64,000 nucleotides of DNA. It comes from Trichobilharzia regenti (taxonomy: Eukaryota > Platyhelminthes > Trematoda > Strigeidida > Schistosomatidae). A program made the translations under genes and the position numbers. The stretch's first letter is position 1. Every line of letters starts with the position of its first letter. Below are positions 53,401-56,560 of this stretch, piece after piece. The stretch spans positions 87,824,984 through 87,888,983 of the forward strand of contig OX235265.1 in assembly GCA_944472135.2 (NCBI GenBank), given 5' to 3'. A model generated the notes under the pieces. The model was not told the DNA's origin, searched no databases, and saw nothing but the letters and a program-made list of their open reading frames with translations.

Positions 53401-53531
53401 CTATGTTCCACTAGGAACCCAAGGGAGCAATAAGTTTTTTTTCTTCTTTTTCAGAAAGAAACGTTGATGTGGCATCACTGGAGCAAGAGGAAGACCGGTT
53501 ATCCAAACTTGTTATAAAGATGATAAACTAG
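15734..53531 (+). CDS. Leucine-rich-repeat protein, ten exons, 422 aa
   Basis: Join: 15734-15757, 15799-15939, 16013-16267, 17821-17963, 23042-23182, 28566-28714, 30954-31106, 31170-31208, 47626-47776, 53459-53531. Every junction has GT-AG ends and compatible phase, giving 423 codons including stop. The N-terminal third is helical and charged. Residues about 135-256 form ribonuclease-inhibitor-type LRRs (LRELCLDFNEIGESG, LVHLSLCFCGLTKQ, IRELILDGNYLEAEG). A helical stretch, a Pro-rich then Lys-rich linker (about 285-348) and one more LRR (ISVLKLSGNKIDHNG, about 368-382) follow. Such proteins act as binding scaffolds, often cytosolic or ciliary. The order of LRRs, Lys-rich linker and late LRR recalls LRRC71, but that is from memory and untested. 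The last junction is the weakest. Confidence 0.75.
15799..15939 (+). CDS. LRR gene exon 2
   Basis: Forty-seven codons in phase 0 after an acceptor ending AAACTTAG, ending at GTAAGC. The product is a helical segment (MTEMIKDYEHRVEHYE) without LRR pattern. Confidence 0.8.
16013..16267 (+). CDS. LRR gene exon 3
   Basis: Eighty-five codons. The acceptor used is ATTAAAG before 16013; a nearby TTTTTAG seven bases later would break the frame. The exon contains VEYWDDDRLIEAL, a KKKK patch and the start of the repeat region (LIQELFVWDCHVENDD). Donor GTAAGT. Confidence 0.8.
16918..17245. mobile_element. Foldback SINE family 1, copy in LRR intron 3
   Basis: Left arm with AAACAGCTGTTTCGTCCTAG and right arm with GGGACGAAACAGCT form an inverted repeat around a tRNA-like middle (TACCAGTGGCTTACTGGTC). 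The right arm carries the family signature TACTGATGAAGAGTC. Ends AATCAAATGCCCGCAAACC, like other copies. Confidence 0.75.
17821..17963 (+). CDS. LRR gene exon 4, LRR units
   Basis: Follows a strong polypyrimidine tract and TTTTACAG. Encodes ITRLELIDCFLDAKSIG and LRELCLDFNE, classical LRR spacing. Ends in phase 2 at GTAATA. Confidence 0.85.
18993..19600. mobile_element. Foldback SINE family 1, copy in intron 4
   Basis: Two opposed units: GTTAGAGAACCATTGAAAAC at the left, tRNA-like boxes GGTTCGAACCCAGG (left, minus sense) and GGTTCGAATCGCGG (right, plus sense), and the shared inner blocks TTAGAATTCATGGG and GTCGTGACCAGTGG. The right hammerhead-like arm is truncated. Confidence 0.65.
19670..19850. 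mobile_element. Foldback SINE family 1, partial copy
   Basis: Diverged left arm (ATGGACAGCTGTTTCCTCTT) followed by a decayed tRNA-like zone. No right arm. Confidence 0.45.
19851..21069. other. Intron 4 sequence, nothing recognised
   Basis: About 1.2 kb of AT-rich intron without motif or repeat match inside the window. Confidence 0.4.
21070..22875 (-). mobile_element. RTE-type LINE fragment on the minus strand, split by a solo LTR
   Basis: The plus-strand end CCCTTGGGTTCCGAGTGGGA is the reverse complement of the RTE 3' end, with an AAT tail at 21061-21090. Minus-strand frames match the RTE reverse transcriptase (KILNLIIPERIK, GLRKGKSCVDQIATL, FEKTF). The element continues beyond the LTR at 22449-22760 with the AEALKTDSETAADML-like zone to about 22875. 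Decayed. Confidence 0.8.
22449..22760 (-). mobile_element. Solo LTR nested in the RTE fragment
   Basis: Read on the minus strand the 312-bp unit begins TGTTAGGAAGAGG and ends CACCATAACA, the TG..CA ends of an LTR. It contains TATAAATA (22579-22586) and AATAAA (22557-22562). The flanking 5-mers CATTC and TATTC fit a target duplication with one change. It interrupts the RTE protein between PTDW and the K.PKKG block. No internal retroelement genes remain. Family unassigned. Confidence 0.7.
23042..23182 (+). CDS. LRR gene exon 5, LRR units
   Basis: Completes the NEIGESG turn from exon 4 and encodes LVHLSLCFCGLTKQCG. Acceptor ATACATTCAG, donor GTTTGT, phase 2 at the end. Confidence 0.85.
23340..24085 (-). 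mobile_element. CR1/jockey-type LINE fragment (second family), minus strand
   Basis: The 3' end lies at 23340-23400 (AACAGCTTTATTCGAAACAG on plus, the reverse complement of the family's GAATAAAGCT end). Minus-strand frames match the full copy at 43.4-46.8 kb: QFVNSCILPIPLYCS, FPGLLKKDF, LNQLVNTIVDRH. 5'-truncated. Confidence 0.75.
24436..25240 (+). mobile_element. tRNA-headed SINE with RTE-like tail, split by an RTE fragment
   Basis: The tRNA-like head starts GGCGGCCCAGTGGTAGAATA and resumes after the insertion as GTGGCCCGCAGTTCGACTCC, containing a B-box. The body (GGCTAGCAACC..ATAAAACAACA) and tail (CCCTATGCCCCCAAATGGAA) resemble the 5' leader and 3' end of the RTE at 50.2-53.4 kb. The insertion at 24479-25022 interrupts the head. 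Confidence 0.65.
24479..25022 (+). mobile_element. 5'-truncated RTE fragment inside the SINE
   Basis: Matches the RTE C-terminal zone (GGAAAAGCAAGACAAGCATT, AGATCCGGATTTTCAAA, AAGGGAAGCGGCGAGTTGG). It is flanked by an 8-bp direct repeat CGCCTTAC (24471-24478 and 25023-25030), a plausible target duplication. Confidence 0.75.
25428..25697 (+). mobile_element. Foldback SINE family 1, right-hand unit
   Basis: Contains a good tRNA-like block (A-box-like CCCAGTGGCTTAATGG, B-box GGTTCGAACC at 25538-25547) followed by the family hammerhead-like arm and the end AATCGAATCCCTACAAACC. The left arm is absent. Confidence 0.75.
25562..25607 (+). ncRNA. Hammerhead-like fold of family 1 (atypical core)
   Basis: GTACTG (stem I), ATGAAGA (core position), GTCCC..GGGA (stem II), GAAA, eight bases ending GTC, then CAGTAC (stem I return). 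The layout equals the Smalpha hammerhead, but the first core base is A instead of C. That should abolish the C3-G8 pair needed for cleavage. Confidence 0.5.
25715..25995 (+). mobile_element. Smalpha-type hammerhead SINE, degenerate
   Basis: Shares with 58066-58500 the start TTGATTGATTGGACCGAAGTG, the tRNA-like block GTGGCTCTCGTGGCCTAAGT and the end TCCTGGATTCCACTGCTAG. The ribozyme core is damaged (CAAATAGGACGAAATGCGC remains, CTGATGA does not). Confidence 0.75.
26335..27045 (-). mobile_element. Penelope-like element fragment: RT end plus GIY-YIG endonuclease
   Basis: On the minus strand, broken frames read NIRQIWSLDSLEAKLDHIRE, typical of the end of PLE reverse transcriptase. Remnants of the GIY-YIG domain follow (VEKHYPTWAQKGSSDSIRN, ITEHLVITGHSI) and then its tail (IKKLELRIQKKIIQPF). 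Several stops and frameshifts. PLEs combine reverse transcriptase with this endonuclease type; this copy is dead. Confidence 0.65.
27240..27335 (+). mobile_element. tRNA-like fragment of foldback family 3
   Basis: GAAATGGCTCAGTAGCAAAGTC..GACTACAGCACCGG matches the tRNA-like block at 56395-56455 (AATAGCTCAGTGGTAATGTC..ACTGCAGCACCC). Decayed, no arms. Confidence 0.5.
27425..28090. mobile_element. Foldback SINE family 1, full copy in intron 5
   Basis: Left arm at about 27430-27530, middle with ACTAGAACCCAAGGCAACTA, and a second left-arm-like unit (TTTCATCATGAGCTGACATC) joined to a tRNA-like block and right arm ending CAAATCCCTACAAACCC. The arms are inverted copies of each other. Confidence 0.75.
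28132..28366 (-). mobile_element. tRNA-headed SINE with RTE tail, minus strand
   Basis: Read on minus: a tRNA-like head (ACGTCGGTGGCTCAATGG..GGTCGGCGAGC complement), a body with TTACCATGTAAACAACAACA, and a tail ATGTTCCATTTGGAACTC that matches the RTE 3' end. Size and layout match the better-defined copy at 42746-42977. Confidence 0.6.
28566..28714 (+). CDS. LRR gene exon 6, LRR plus charged helix
   Basis: Begins RELILDGNYLEAEG, an LRR that continues the pattern across the splice, then a charged helix (ERAEEIRKKQLAVEEAKK). Acceptor TTTTAAG, donor GTAAGA, phase 1 at the end. Confidence 0.85.
29271..29856. mobile_element. Foldback SINE family 1, reference copy with target duplication
   Basis: The 586-bp element starts TTACAGGATTTCATCATGAG and ends AAACCAATACTTGAA. 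It is flanked by 12-bp near-identical repeats TCTCTTGATTTC (29259-29270) and TCTCTTGTTTTC (29857-29868), which points to retroposition. The two ends are inverted copies over roughly 100 bp or more. The middle has paired tRNA-like blocks and the conserved CACACCCGACCTGCTGCACC zone. No protein is encoded, so LINE machinery is presumably borrowed. Confidence 0.8.
29720..29765 (+). ncRNA. Hammerhead-like fold in the reference family 1 copy
   Basis: GTACTG, ATGAAGA, a GTC..GAC stem II, GAAA at 29748-29751, CAGCCGTC, then CAGTAC. Same atypical core as other copies. The left arm holds the inverted counterpart. Confidence 0.5.
29930..30240 (+). mobile_element. RTE-type LINE fragment
   Basis: The frame reads ESMLLYGSETG, matching SVLLYGSETW of the intact RTE, then the decayed C-terminal zone (CGCAGAAGAAAACAGAGATG). 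Lies between the LTR-like repeats A and B. Confidence 0.65.
30331..30684 (+). mobile_element. LTR-like repeat B
   Basis: A 354-bp unit starting TGTGGTGAGAGCTGTC and ending CTTCTGTGGTTACA, related to repeat A. Contains AATAAACG near its end. No clear target duplication. A and B may be the two LTRs of an element whose interior was lost, or independent solo LTRs. Confidence 0.55.
30954..31106 (+). CDS. LRR gene exon 7, Pro-rich and Lys-rich linker
   Basis: Encodes a low-complexity linker with PPAQPPSSPPTPSS followed by a run of lysines, probably flexible. Acceptor TTAACAG, donor GTAAGT. A reading frame from 30806 to 31138 through this exon is longer than the spliced exon, but its upstream part is intronic. 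Confidence 0.8.
31170..31208 (+). CDS. LRR gene exon 8, micro-exon with tandem acceptor
   Basis: A 39-nt micro-exon encoding DKYADVLEVTSS after a 63-nt intron. The acceptor is TAGTAG: use of the second TAG would start the exon at 31173 and swap Leu-Asp for Tyr without a frame change. Donor GTATGT. Micro-exons are common in schistosomes. Confidence 0.65.
31495..32290 (+). mobile_element. RTE fragment interrupted by a solo LTR
   Basis: The first part (31495-31766) matches the RTE C-terminal zone (AGATGGCCGGCCAGAAAAG, ATATGCAGGAAGAAATGCAG). The sequence resumes at 32159 with GTCGTACGAAGAGGAGATGA and runs to the RTE 3' end near 32290. Dead copy. Confidence 0.8.
31767..32153. mobile_element. Solo LTR with perfect 5-bp target duplication
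   Basis: The 387-bp insert begins TGTTATGTACTCGTCG and ends ATACCTATCA. It is flanked by AGGAG on both sides (31762-31766 and 32154-32158); removing one AGGAG plus the insert restores the expected RTE sequence. Ends and duplication size fit an LTR left by recombination. Schistosome BEL/Pao elements have LTRs of about this length, but I could not test that assignment. Confidence 0.85.
32690..33265 (-). mobile_element. RTE fragment joined to a PLE GIY-YIG fragment, minus strand
   Basis: From 33265 to about 32835 minus-strand frames read YRADDLSLMSDKLKDLQAKT, matching the RTE FADDLCLMSHKIEDLQAKT block, then KIRI..NVKSA and SET. From about 32830 to 32690 they read GTNTYNSATGRYLIDLGHEV, the end of a PLE GIY-YIG domain. 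Both parts are decayed. Confidence 0.65.
33266..33630. other. Intron 8 sequence, nothing recognised
   Basis: AT-rich intron sequence without motif. Confidence 0.35.
33631..34627 (-). pseudogene. Intronless SERBP1/HABP4-like copy, broken
   Basis: Proteins of this family bind RNA and idle ribosomes and are rich in RG repeats. On the minus strand a start-like ATG at 34625-34627 (MNSEDPD) leads, through frameshifts, into KEKSHAQQ with a Gln run, GYGFESRGRERGRGREK, DFDHQSVPGLKGPRRYS, RDGKWNPHDVDAQ, an acidic zone, a LEEYSAMRQS block like the family TLDEWKALQ motif, GVFANMVAHRKVQEAHEDG and a terminal GGRRRSGRG. No introns are seen and several frameshifts and stops occur, so this is most likely a processed pseudogene. 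No poly(A) tract was seen. Confidence 0.6.
34628..35714. other. Intron 8 sequence with a short direct repeat
   Basis: 35073-35108 (GTGGTGGTGTGATACAGGCA and following) is an imperfect direct repeat of 33641-33677, so the two bracket the SERBP1-like copy. Nothing else was recognised. Confidence 0.45.
35715..35925 (+). mobile_element. tRNA-headed SINE with RTE tail, 5'-truncated
   Basis: GTAGAACGCTCGCCAACCAC and GGGGTTAGAATCCC form the remnant of the head. The body TAAGGCTACTCTCCATAGAA and tail CTTCCACTAGGGACTCTCAA match the copy at 25.1 kb. Confidence 0.6.
36541..37385 (-). mobile_element. Penelope-like element 5' part, minus strand arm
   Basis: The minus-strand frame from 37372 reads MNIFAILKSSEHHFALKVLN, then DFIHQCIETNRYPKSYWKSL, resembling the PLE N-terminal region. 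Beyond a stop it continues to the RT N-terminal block NIIITKPDKGSGVVIMNKTD. The distal 426 bp (36541-36966) are the inverted counterpart of 37415-37841. Confidence 0.75.
37415..37930 (+). mobile_element. Penelope-like element 5' part, plus strand arm
   Basis: An almost identical inverted copy of 36541-36966: the 65-residue frames on the two arms are the same. The arm continues past the shared zone with the next RT residues (KFQKISSSLDLIERIEKY). It contains the PLE motif TKPDKGSGVVIMNKTDYF. Confidence 0.75.
37972..38260 (-). mobile_element. RTE 3' fragment, minus strand
   Basis: The plus-strand start TTGCCGAATGGAACATAAGA is the reverse complement of a diverged RTE 3' end (CTTATGTTCCATTCGGCAA). 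CAATGGTCTCCTCAGCG corresponds to the RRPRVTWRRSCEEE zone. Decayed. Confidence 0.6.
38261..38871. other. Intron 8 sequence, nothing recognised
   Basis: AT-rich sequence without recognised motif. Confidence 0.35.
38872..39690 (-). mobile_element. Short non-autonomous RTE-like element
   Basis: Minus strand: a GC-richer leader-like zone (39690 to about 39150) leads directly into a short C-terminal reverse-transcriptase tail (RRGGQLKTWLGTVKADMECL, NLASDRPAMIRDVHEA) that ends at the 3' tail AATAAAGAAAAGAAGAAGAA. The endonuclease and catalytic RT are absent, so this looks like an internally deleted derivative of a different RTE lineage from the one at 50.2 kb. Confidence 0.6.
39691..39923 (+). mobile_element. 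Foldback family 3, plus-strand copy
   Basis: Head AACCAGAAATAGAGTTCAGT and ATTATCTAGTGTCCAATCAA, then a tRNA-like block (CCGAATAGCTCAGTGGTGTT). The same blocks occur inverted at 40870-40998 and 41716-41830. Confidence 0.65.
39924..40140 (+). mobile_element. tRNA-derived SINE with A-rich tail
   Basis: The head (39926-39998) has a fully pairable 7-bp acceptor stem (GCGTCGG with CTGACGC, one G-T) and a T-arm CGGGGTTCGATCCCCTG. The anticodon arm pairs poorly, so it is not a good tRNA gene. A body with CGATATCTATGGTCGGCCTG and an A-rich tail (40100-40140) follow. Head shared with the SINEs at 28132 and 42746, body different. Confidence 0.7.
40295..40475 (-). mobile_element. Smalpha-type hammerhead SINE fragment, minus strand
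   Basis: Minus-strand remnants of the ribozyme arm (GTACATCCAACCGATAAGTC, AGCACGAAATACACATCTCG) and CACCATCCATCAAG, plus a tRNA-like block near 40420-40460. Core mutated. Confidence 0.65.
40870..41830 (-). mobile_element. Foldback family 3, minus-strand copy, split by a PLE
   Basis: Reads on minus: AAACCAGAAATAGAGTTCAG at 41820, ATTATCTAGTGTCCAATCAA, then after the insertion AATTCCAAGTCTGAATAGCT and GGCCAGGGTTCGAATG at about 40940. Inverted relative to 39691-39923, so the two copies form a 2-kb-spaced inverted repeat. Confidence 0.65.
40999..41704 (+). mobile_element. Short Penelope-like element with long terminal inverted repeats
   Basis: A 706-bp insert flanked by perfect 11-bp repeats AATTGACTTCC (40988-40998 and 41705-41715). 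Its arms, 40999-41102 and 41549-41655, are near-perfect inverted copies (ATTATGGGTAAATTTTG and complement). Between them is a decayed GIY-YIG domain (NIIYKIPCNDCEANYIGQG, LEKSSAIALHALTYN) with stops. The combination marks a PLE derivative inserted by target-primed reverse transcription. Confidence 0.8.
41831..42559. other. Intron 8 sequence, nothing certain
   Basis: AT-rich. AAAGCTTTATTCTAC near 42003 resembles the reverse complement of the second LINE family's 3' end, but the match is short. Confidence 0.35.
42560..43285. mobile_element. Foldback SINE family 1, split by a tRNA/RTE SINE
   Basis: Left arm with AAGTACTGGACAGTTGTTTC, tRNA-like decayed block, conserved middle CGGCTTCCCACTAGAACTTC, right arm with GATGGAACAGCTGCGCAGTA and GTGGTTCTCTAACTGAAGTC. 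The SINE at 42746-42977 sits in its middle. Confidence 0.7.
42746..42977 (-). mobile_element. tRNA-headed SINE with RTE leader and tail (reference copy)
   Basis: On minus it begins exactly at the tRNA-like acceptor GCGTCGGTGGCATAGCGG and closes the head with CGGGGTTCAATTCCCGG and CCGACGCA. The body (GGCTAGCAACCCCATCC, GCTACAGAAACTTCAAG) resembles the RTE leader at 50280-50335. The tail (GCCCTATGCTCCACTGGGGA) resembles the RTE 3' end. Flanks ACAGATTCGTGAC (42733-42745) and ACAGATTCGCGAC (42978-42990) form a 13-bp target duplication with one change. It is non-coding and presumably moved by RTE proteins. Confidence 0.85.
43440..46835 (+). mobile_element. CR1/jockey-type LINE, second family, near complete
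   Basis: A single endonuclease/RT polyprotein with one frameshift (43522-46415), a 3' UTR of about 400 bp ending GAATAAAGCT, and a tail of TTATG repeats (46803-46833). Fragments of the same family lie at 23340-24085 (minus) and 57090-57590 (plus). No ORF1 was seen; the 5' boundary near 43440 is approximate. Confidence 0.8.
43522..46415 (+). pseudogene. Endonuclease/reverse transcriptase of the second LINE family, one frameshift
   Basis: The first frame (43522-44493) holds the endonuclease: IMNSNCRSLPNK (Asn), IALQETWL (Glu), NGGGVATF, ITGDFNTSD. A 1-nt deletion near 44310 shifts it; the terminal NSDHCIV motif then lies in the frame that continues as the reverse transcriptase (open from 44394). 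That part shows KFRPIAITSPFLKLMEK, FAYRQGRSTLDA, TFLDFTSAFDSVP, GVPQGAVLSPLLF and catalytic YADD at 45648-45659, ending at 46415. Apart from the one lesion the protein looks complete, so the insertion is fairly young. Confidence 0.8.
46850..47280 (-). mobile_element. PLE fragment, GIY-YIG endonuclease zone, minus strand
   Basis: Minus frames read RTLSIPAPTINGRNSVDSTS then CIYKFTCSCGDTYKGRTNRM, the start of a GIY-YIG domain with its Cys pair, then KEHVPKWLLNHIENPNAINL and LMSGH. Stops are present. Lies just after the LINE tail. Confidence 0.65.
47443..47485. repeat. TA dinucleotide microsatellite
   Basis: About 20 consecutive TA units in intron 8, 140 bp before exon 9. Confidence 0.9.
47626..47776 (+). 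CDS. LRR gene exon 9, last LRR
   Basis: Encodes a basic lead (GRRLKKGKGRYQ), then ISVLKLSGNKIDHNG and CMQLLKR. Acceptor TTTTATAAG after a T-rich tract, donor GTGAGG, phase 2. If this donor is not used, the frame ends at TGA right after LLKR. The intron before it is 16.4 kb. Confidence 0.8.
47850..48660 (+). mobile_element. RTE-like remnant of a third lineage in intron 9
   Basis: Plus frames with many stops read MIQRASFVYASLCRRRDVLL, then RVEDMK..AVFDHRCLRFIS, LQRLRWLGHVLRMPSHRLPR and SVKTNDWKQLVTWLSDRSQ. This is the C-terminal zone of a schistosome RTE-like protein different from the copies at 6.4 and 50.2 kb. The 3' part reaches about 48660. Confidence 0.65.
48661..49420. other. Intron 9 sequence, nothing recognised
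   Basis: A splice-flanked open stretch near 48.89-48.96 kb was considered and rejected on phase. No other signal. Confidence 0.35.
49421..50038. mobile_element. Inverted pair of PLE-like ends
   Basis: Arms 49421-49523 and 49934-50038 are inverted copies (AATGTATATATAACTGTAGA on plus at the right, its complement at the left). Each ends outward with a CTGATGATGA..TATCGAAA motif reminiscent of the hammerhead-like ends of Penelope-like elements. The 410-bp spacer shows nothing recognisable. Confidence 0.55.
50210..53434 (+). mobile_element. RTE-type LINE, near complete
   Basis: A GC-richer 5' leader (about 50210-50404), an endonuclease/RT polyprotein with one frameshift (50405-53433) and almost no 3' UTR: the end CTAGGAACCCAAGGGAGCAA overlaps the stop. 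It belongs to the schistosome RTE group (SR2/Perere-3-like, by recollection). It lies in sense orientation in LRR intron 9 and ends about 25 nt before the last exon. Confidence 0.85.
50405..53433 (+). pseudogene. RTE endonuclease/reverse transcriptase, one frameshift
   Basis: The first frame starts at 50405 and carries the endonuclease: MGTWNVRTMYETGK (Asn), LGICESRWNGTG (Glu), ILMGDMNAKLG, GSDHYLVEG. It runs into the linker and the first RT block (KAAGPDGIPPEALK) before shifting. A 1-nt loss near 52103 moves the protein into the frame used from 52129 to 53433: LLSTPSKILSRIILERLK, GFRKGKSCTDQ, FIDFEKAFDSVD, GVRQGCLLSPMIF, catalytic FADD at 52624-52635, then RRKWRWIGHSLRRP. With a single lesion this is one of the freshest elements in the window. 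Confidence 0.85.
53459..53531 (+). CDS. LRR gene exon 10 (stop)
   Basis: Encodes NVDVASLEQEEDRLSKLVIK and three more residues before TAG 53529-53531. In-frame joining to exon 9 needs the acceptor AAAG ending at 53458. The stronger-looking CAG four bases upstream (53452-53454) would give an early stop (RKKR then TGA). Either the weaker site is used or a small exon between 9 and 10 was missed. Confidence 0.6.
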
Positions 53532-53565
53532 CTTGTACCCGGTAATTCGAGTCTGGCTTGCTTGA

Positions 53566-53571
53566 AATAAA
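53566..53571 (+). terminator. Poly(A) signal of the LRR gene
   Basis: AATAAA lies 35 nt after the stop codon, a fitting distance for a short 3' UTR. Confidence 0.7.
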
Positions 53572-53639
53572 CGCTTCCTCCTCGCCGTCTTTGCCTTCTC
53601 TCTTCACCCGTCGTGCTTGTGGTCTGTGTGCGTTATAAA

Positions 53640-54230
53640 GCTATTGTTGAAATTCGAGGAGGTTAGCGTTTTCCAGTATTTCCTGGATTTGAGTTGCGCC
53701 GAAAAGAGCGAATTTGTTTGTGGTGGTATCATGACTTTAAAAAGCTATACCAAATCAACTGATGGGTTTGTTCATCGTTGTCTGCTATATGTTTGAAGCC
53801 TACTAACGCTGGAGAGAGTAAGCTGATAATTTAATATTTCATAGGAACTTTTTCGGTAGGTCGCTTCTCTCCCTAAGGATAGCAGATAGAAAAGCAAACT
53901 ACTCATACCTATTACCAGACTTGTTAAGCGGGGGTCAATTATACACACCGACAAGTGGAAAGGCTACAATTCACTGTCATCTCTGGGATATATTCATCAT
54001 AGAGTCCAACCATTCAAGTGATTTTGTGGATCCCGTTACGAGGACACATACAATTCTATTGAAGGATTTTGGGGCAGGTTGAAAATAGGATAAGGGCTAT
54101 AAATGAATCTCATTTATGGTCATTTGGATGAATATATGTACAGGATATGGTGTAACTTCTCCATTGACAGTCCCATGCTAAAATGGGAGATGTTTCTGTC
54201 ACATGTTCGAGAAAGATATCCCATGTAACT
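53640..54230 (+). mobile_element. Merlin-type DNA transposon, decayed transposase
   Basis: Broken plus frames read CGGIMTLKSYTKSTDGFVHR, IGTFFGRSLLSLRIADR, SIIHTDKWKGYNSLSSLGYI, NHSSDFVDPVTRTHT and NSIEGFWGRLK, then YMYRIWCNFS. This is the order of the IS1595/ISXO2-like DDE domain of Merlin transposases (HTD, then VNHS..FVDP, then IE..W). Merlin elements are known from schistosomes. Several frameshifts make it inactive. Terminal repeats were not located. It lies 110 bp after the LRR gene stop. Confidence 0.7.
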
Positions 54231-54484
54231 TTTTTATTCTCTATTTTATACTTTTTTTTACAAATATACATTTCCATTCATCATATATGCCTCTTTAATG
54301 TGACTGGTCCGTTCAAGGTCGTTTTCTGATTGGTTGTTAGTGGTGTCGAAAGTTTAACTTTGCCAAATATGCAAAAGCTAATGGAAATACAGTATGTACA
54401 GATGACATCATCTTTGCATCTCAGAATCAATGGCTGTTCAAGAACTGAAATCCGACCTCTGAGTCGAAAAACATTAATGGTAGT

Positions 54485-54550
54485 AGCTTTATTCTGAACA
54501 GTGTTGATATAGTGTACAGAACTTCAAATAAAATCTATTGTATAATATTT
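54485..54550 (-). mobile_element. Short 3' end of the second LINE family
   Basis: AGTAGCTTTATTCTGAACAG is the reverse complement of the GAATAAAGCT end, with some following sequence. Very short. Confidence 0.4.
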
Positions 54551-54591
54551 CCTTTCGTCCAATATCTTCCAGTAAAATCACAATCTAAGTG

Positions 54592-55062
54592 TTGGTTTGA
54601 AGGGATTTGATAGGTTACGGGGTTTCATCATGAAATTACATCGGTTACAGAACCATTGGGAAACTTCAGGTAACCGGACAGCTGTTTCGACCTAGTTTGA
54701 GACTCCTCACCAGCAACTAGCCCTATTCAGGAAGGTAGTTACCTGGTTCTAGTGAGATGTCGTGACCAGTGGGAACAACAGGTTGGGTGTGAAGATCAAC
54801 ACTCGCTGACGTCATTAGCTAATGTTCGCGCTACATTATAAATTGGCAGAAGTTGGAATTCTTGCACTGGCCATTGGCTCGGGTACCAGAGGTTTAGTGG
54901 TCTACGAGCTCGCTAGTCTTGTAACCAGAAGGTCCTGGATTCTAACCCTGTTGGTGGGTGAGTATTGATGAAGAGTCTCAAAATATAAGGAAACAGTTGT
55001 CCAGTACTCCCCGCTGGTTTTCCAGTGATTCTCTCAGCGACGTCAGCCCACGATGAAAATAG
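54592..55062. mobile_element. Foldback SINE family 1 copy
   Basis: Starts GTGTTGGTTTGAAGGGATTT, left arm with CGGACAGCTGTTTCGACCTA, middle GTGACCAGTGGGAACAAC, tRNA-like block TACCAGAGGTTTAGTGGTC, right arm with GTATTGATGAAGAGTC and TTGTCCAGTACTCC. Confidence 0.75.
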
Positions 55063-55070
55063 TAACTGCT

Positions 55071-56254
55071 AATAGATCCTTTGACACAGTTCCATCTAGC
55101 ATGAGGCGCAAACCAATCCCTTATGATATTTCTTCTTTATCTCCTTAGAGAAATGCATGACATTTGGTTAAAAAACATTCAAAAGAATCTGCACAAATAC
55201 ATTTGGAGACCCTGGAAACATAGCTGGATGATTGGAGACTGCAGGCAGTTTGTTTTTTATTCTCAGTCAGTCGAAGTTTGTACTAAAAATCACAGGAACT
55301 GTTATCTTGTGTATTTGGATAAGTCGATACTAACGATTACTCTTTTTTCTTAAGTCTTGCAAGAATTTTAAATACTCGCAAGAGTAAACAATGCCATTAG
55401 AGGTCATATTTTAATCGATTAAAAAACAAAGCGCATAAGACAAATTATATATAAAGTATAATTCATGGAGGTTTTCAGTGGCGCAAAAATTTTAAGCAGG
55501 CCGCCTTACTAGGCTACCCATATGATAGATATTAAAAGCAAAACGATAGATACATCCAAGTGAGATCCTTCTTCTAAATGCAATCAAGCGGATAACAGGC
55601 AAAATTATTCCATTCATAGCATTATTTGTTCATATTGTCCTAATGTAATTATACTTTTTAGAAGAAACTAGGCGGTGTACAGAAAAGATTTAGTATTAAA
55701 TTTCAAGAAAAATTTAATTATTCTGATTTACTTGTCCCTTCCTTATGTGTCAGCCTAGAGATTAACTGTGTTTCACTTAAAGTTTAGCAAAGCAGATATG
55801 CTTGACCGAGTTCTTCGCATTTCTGACTTCTGTCAATAAAATTAGATCTGGTCGCGTTTGTTTTTTTATTTTTATTTGTTTATGCATACTTTGTTTATCA
55901 TTGATCTTAAATGTCCTCAATTCTTTATTTTTCTCCGGCATAGATCACTTTTCTCCTCATAAGAAAAAACTTTATCGGAAGATGTTATGATATTGCTACT
56001 AGCACTACTACTAATGATAATATAAAAACAGTTAAAATGATTTTAAGGATGGTGTGTGTAATTATTTGCCAATTGAAGATTCAACTGTATACGAATACTG
56101 GTGTATTTGTGCAACATATAACTAACTCTCAGTGGACAATACATGTTTACTTTCTACTGCTGTTTGTTCTTTCAGAGGAATGATGACAAAAACAATCAAT
56201 CCTGTTTACCATGATAATGTGTATTATTTTCATGGGACACTAGTAATTAGTTTG
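55071..56254. other. No feature recognised
   Basis: AT-rich sequence downstream of the foldback copy. No motif. Confidence 0.4.
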
Positions 56255-56560
56255 ACGTGTCTAGTCCTTTTTTTTAGTTCAGACTGAATTTTATCAGTCA
56301 GGTTTGCAATGTGGCCACCATTATAAGTAGCTGGACATCACGGTGCACATTGAGTTGATGATATTAGATAGTTGGAGGTCAATCACGAGGCCGAATAGCT
56401 CAGTGGTAATGTCTCTGACTGCAGCACCCACTGGGTGACGTGGGTTCGAATCTCAGAAGGTAGCAAATATGCCTTGCTGACTGACTGGTGAGTGCTGACT
56501 AGCACGAAACCTAGGTTGAGCAAGGCTTCCTGCCGATCGCCTCCAACTATTTGATATCAT
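56255..56560 (+). mobile_element. Foldback family 3 copy, right unit
   Basis: Head remnants (AGTTCAGACTGAATTTTATC), a good tRNA-like block (CCGAATAGCTCAGTGGTAAT, B-box GGGTTCGAATCTC) and the hammerhead-like arm GTGAGTGCTGACTAGCACGA followed by GAGCAAGGCTTCC. Confidence 0.65.

Noticed and set aside
56395..56460. Functional tRNA gene at the GCTCAGTGGTAAT block
   Set aside because: No complete cloverleaf; the block recurs with the same flanks at 27.2, 39.8 and 40.9 kb as part of foldback family 3.
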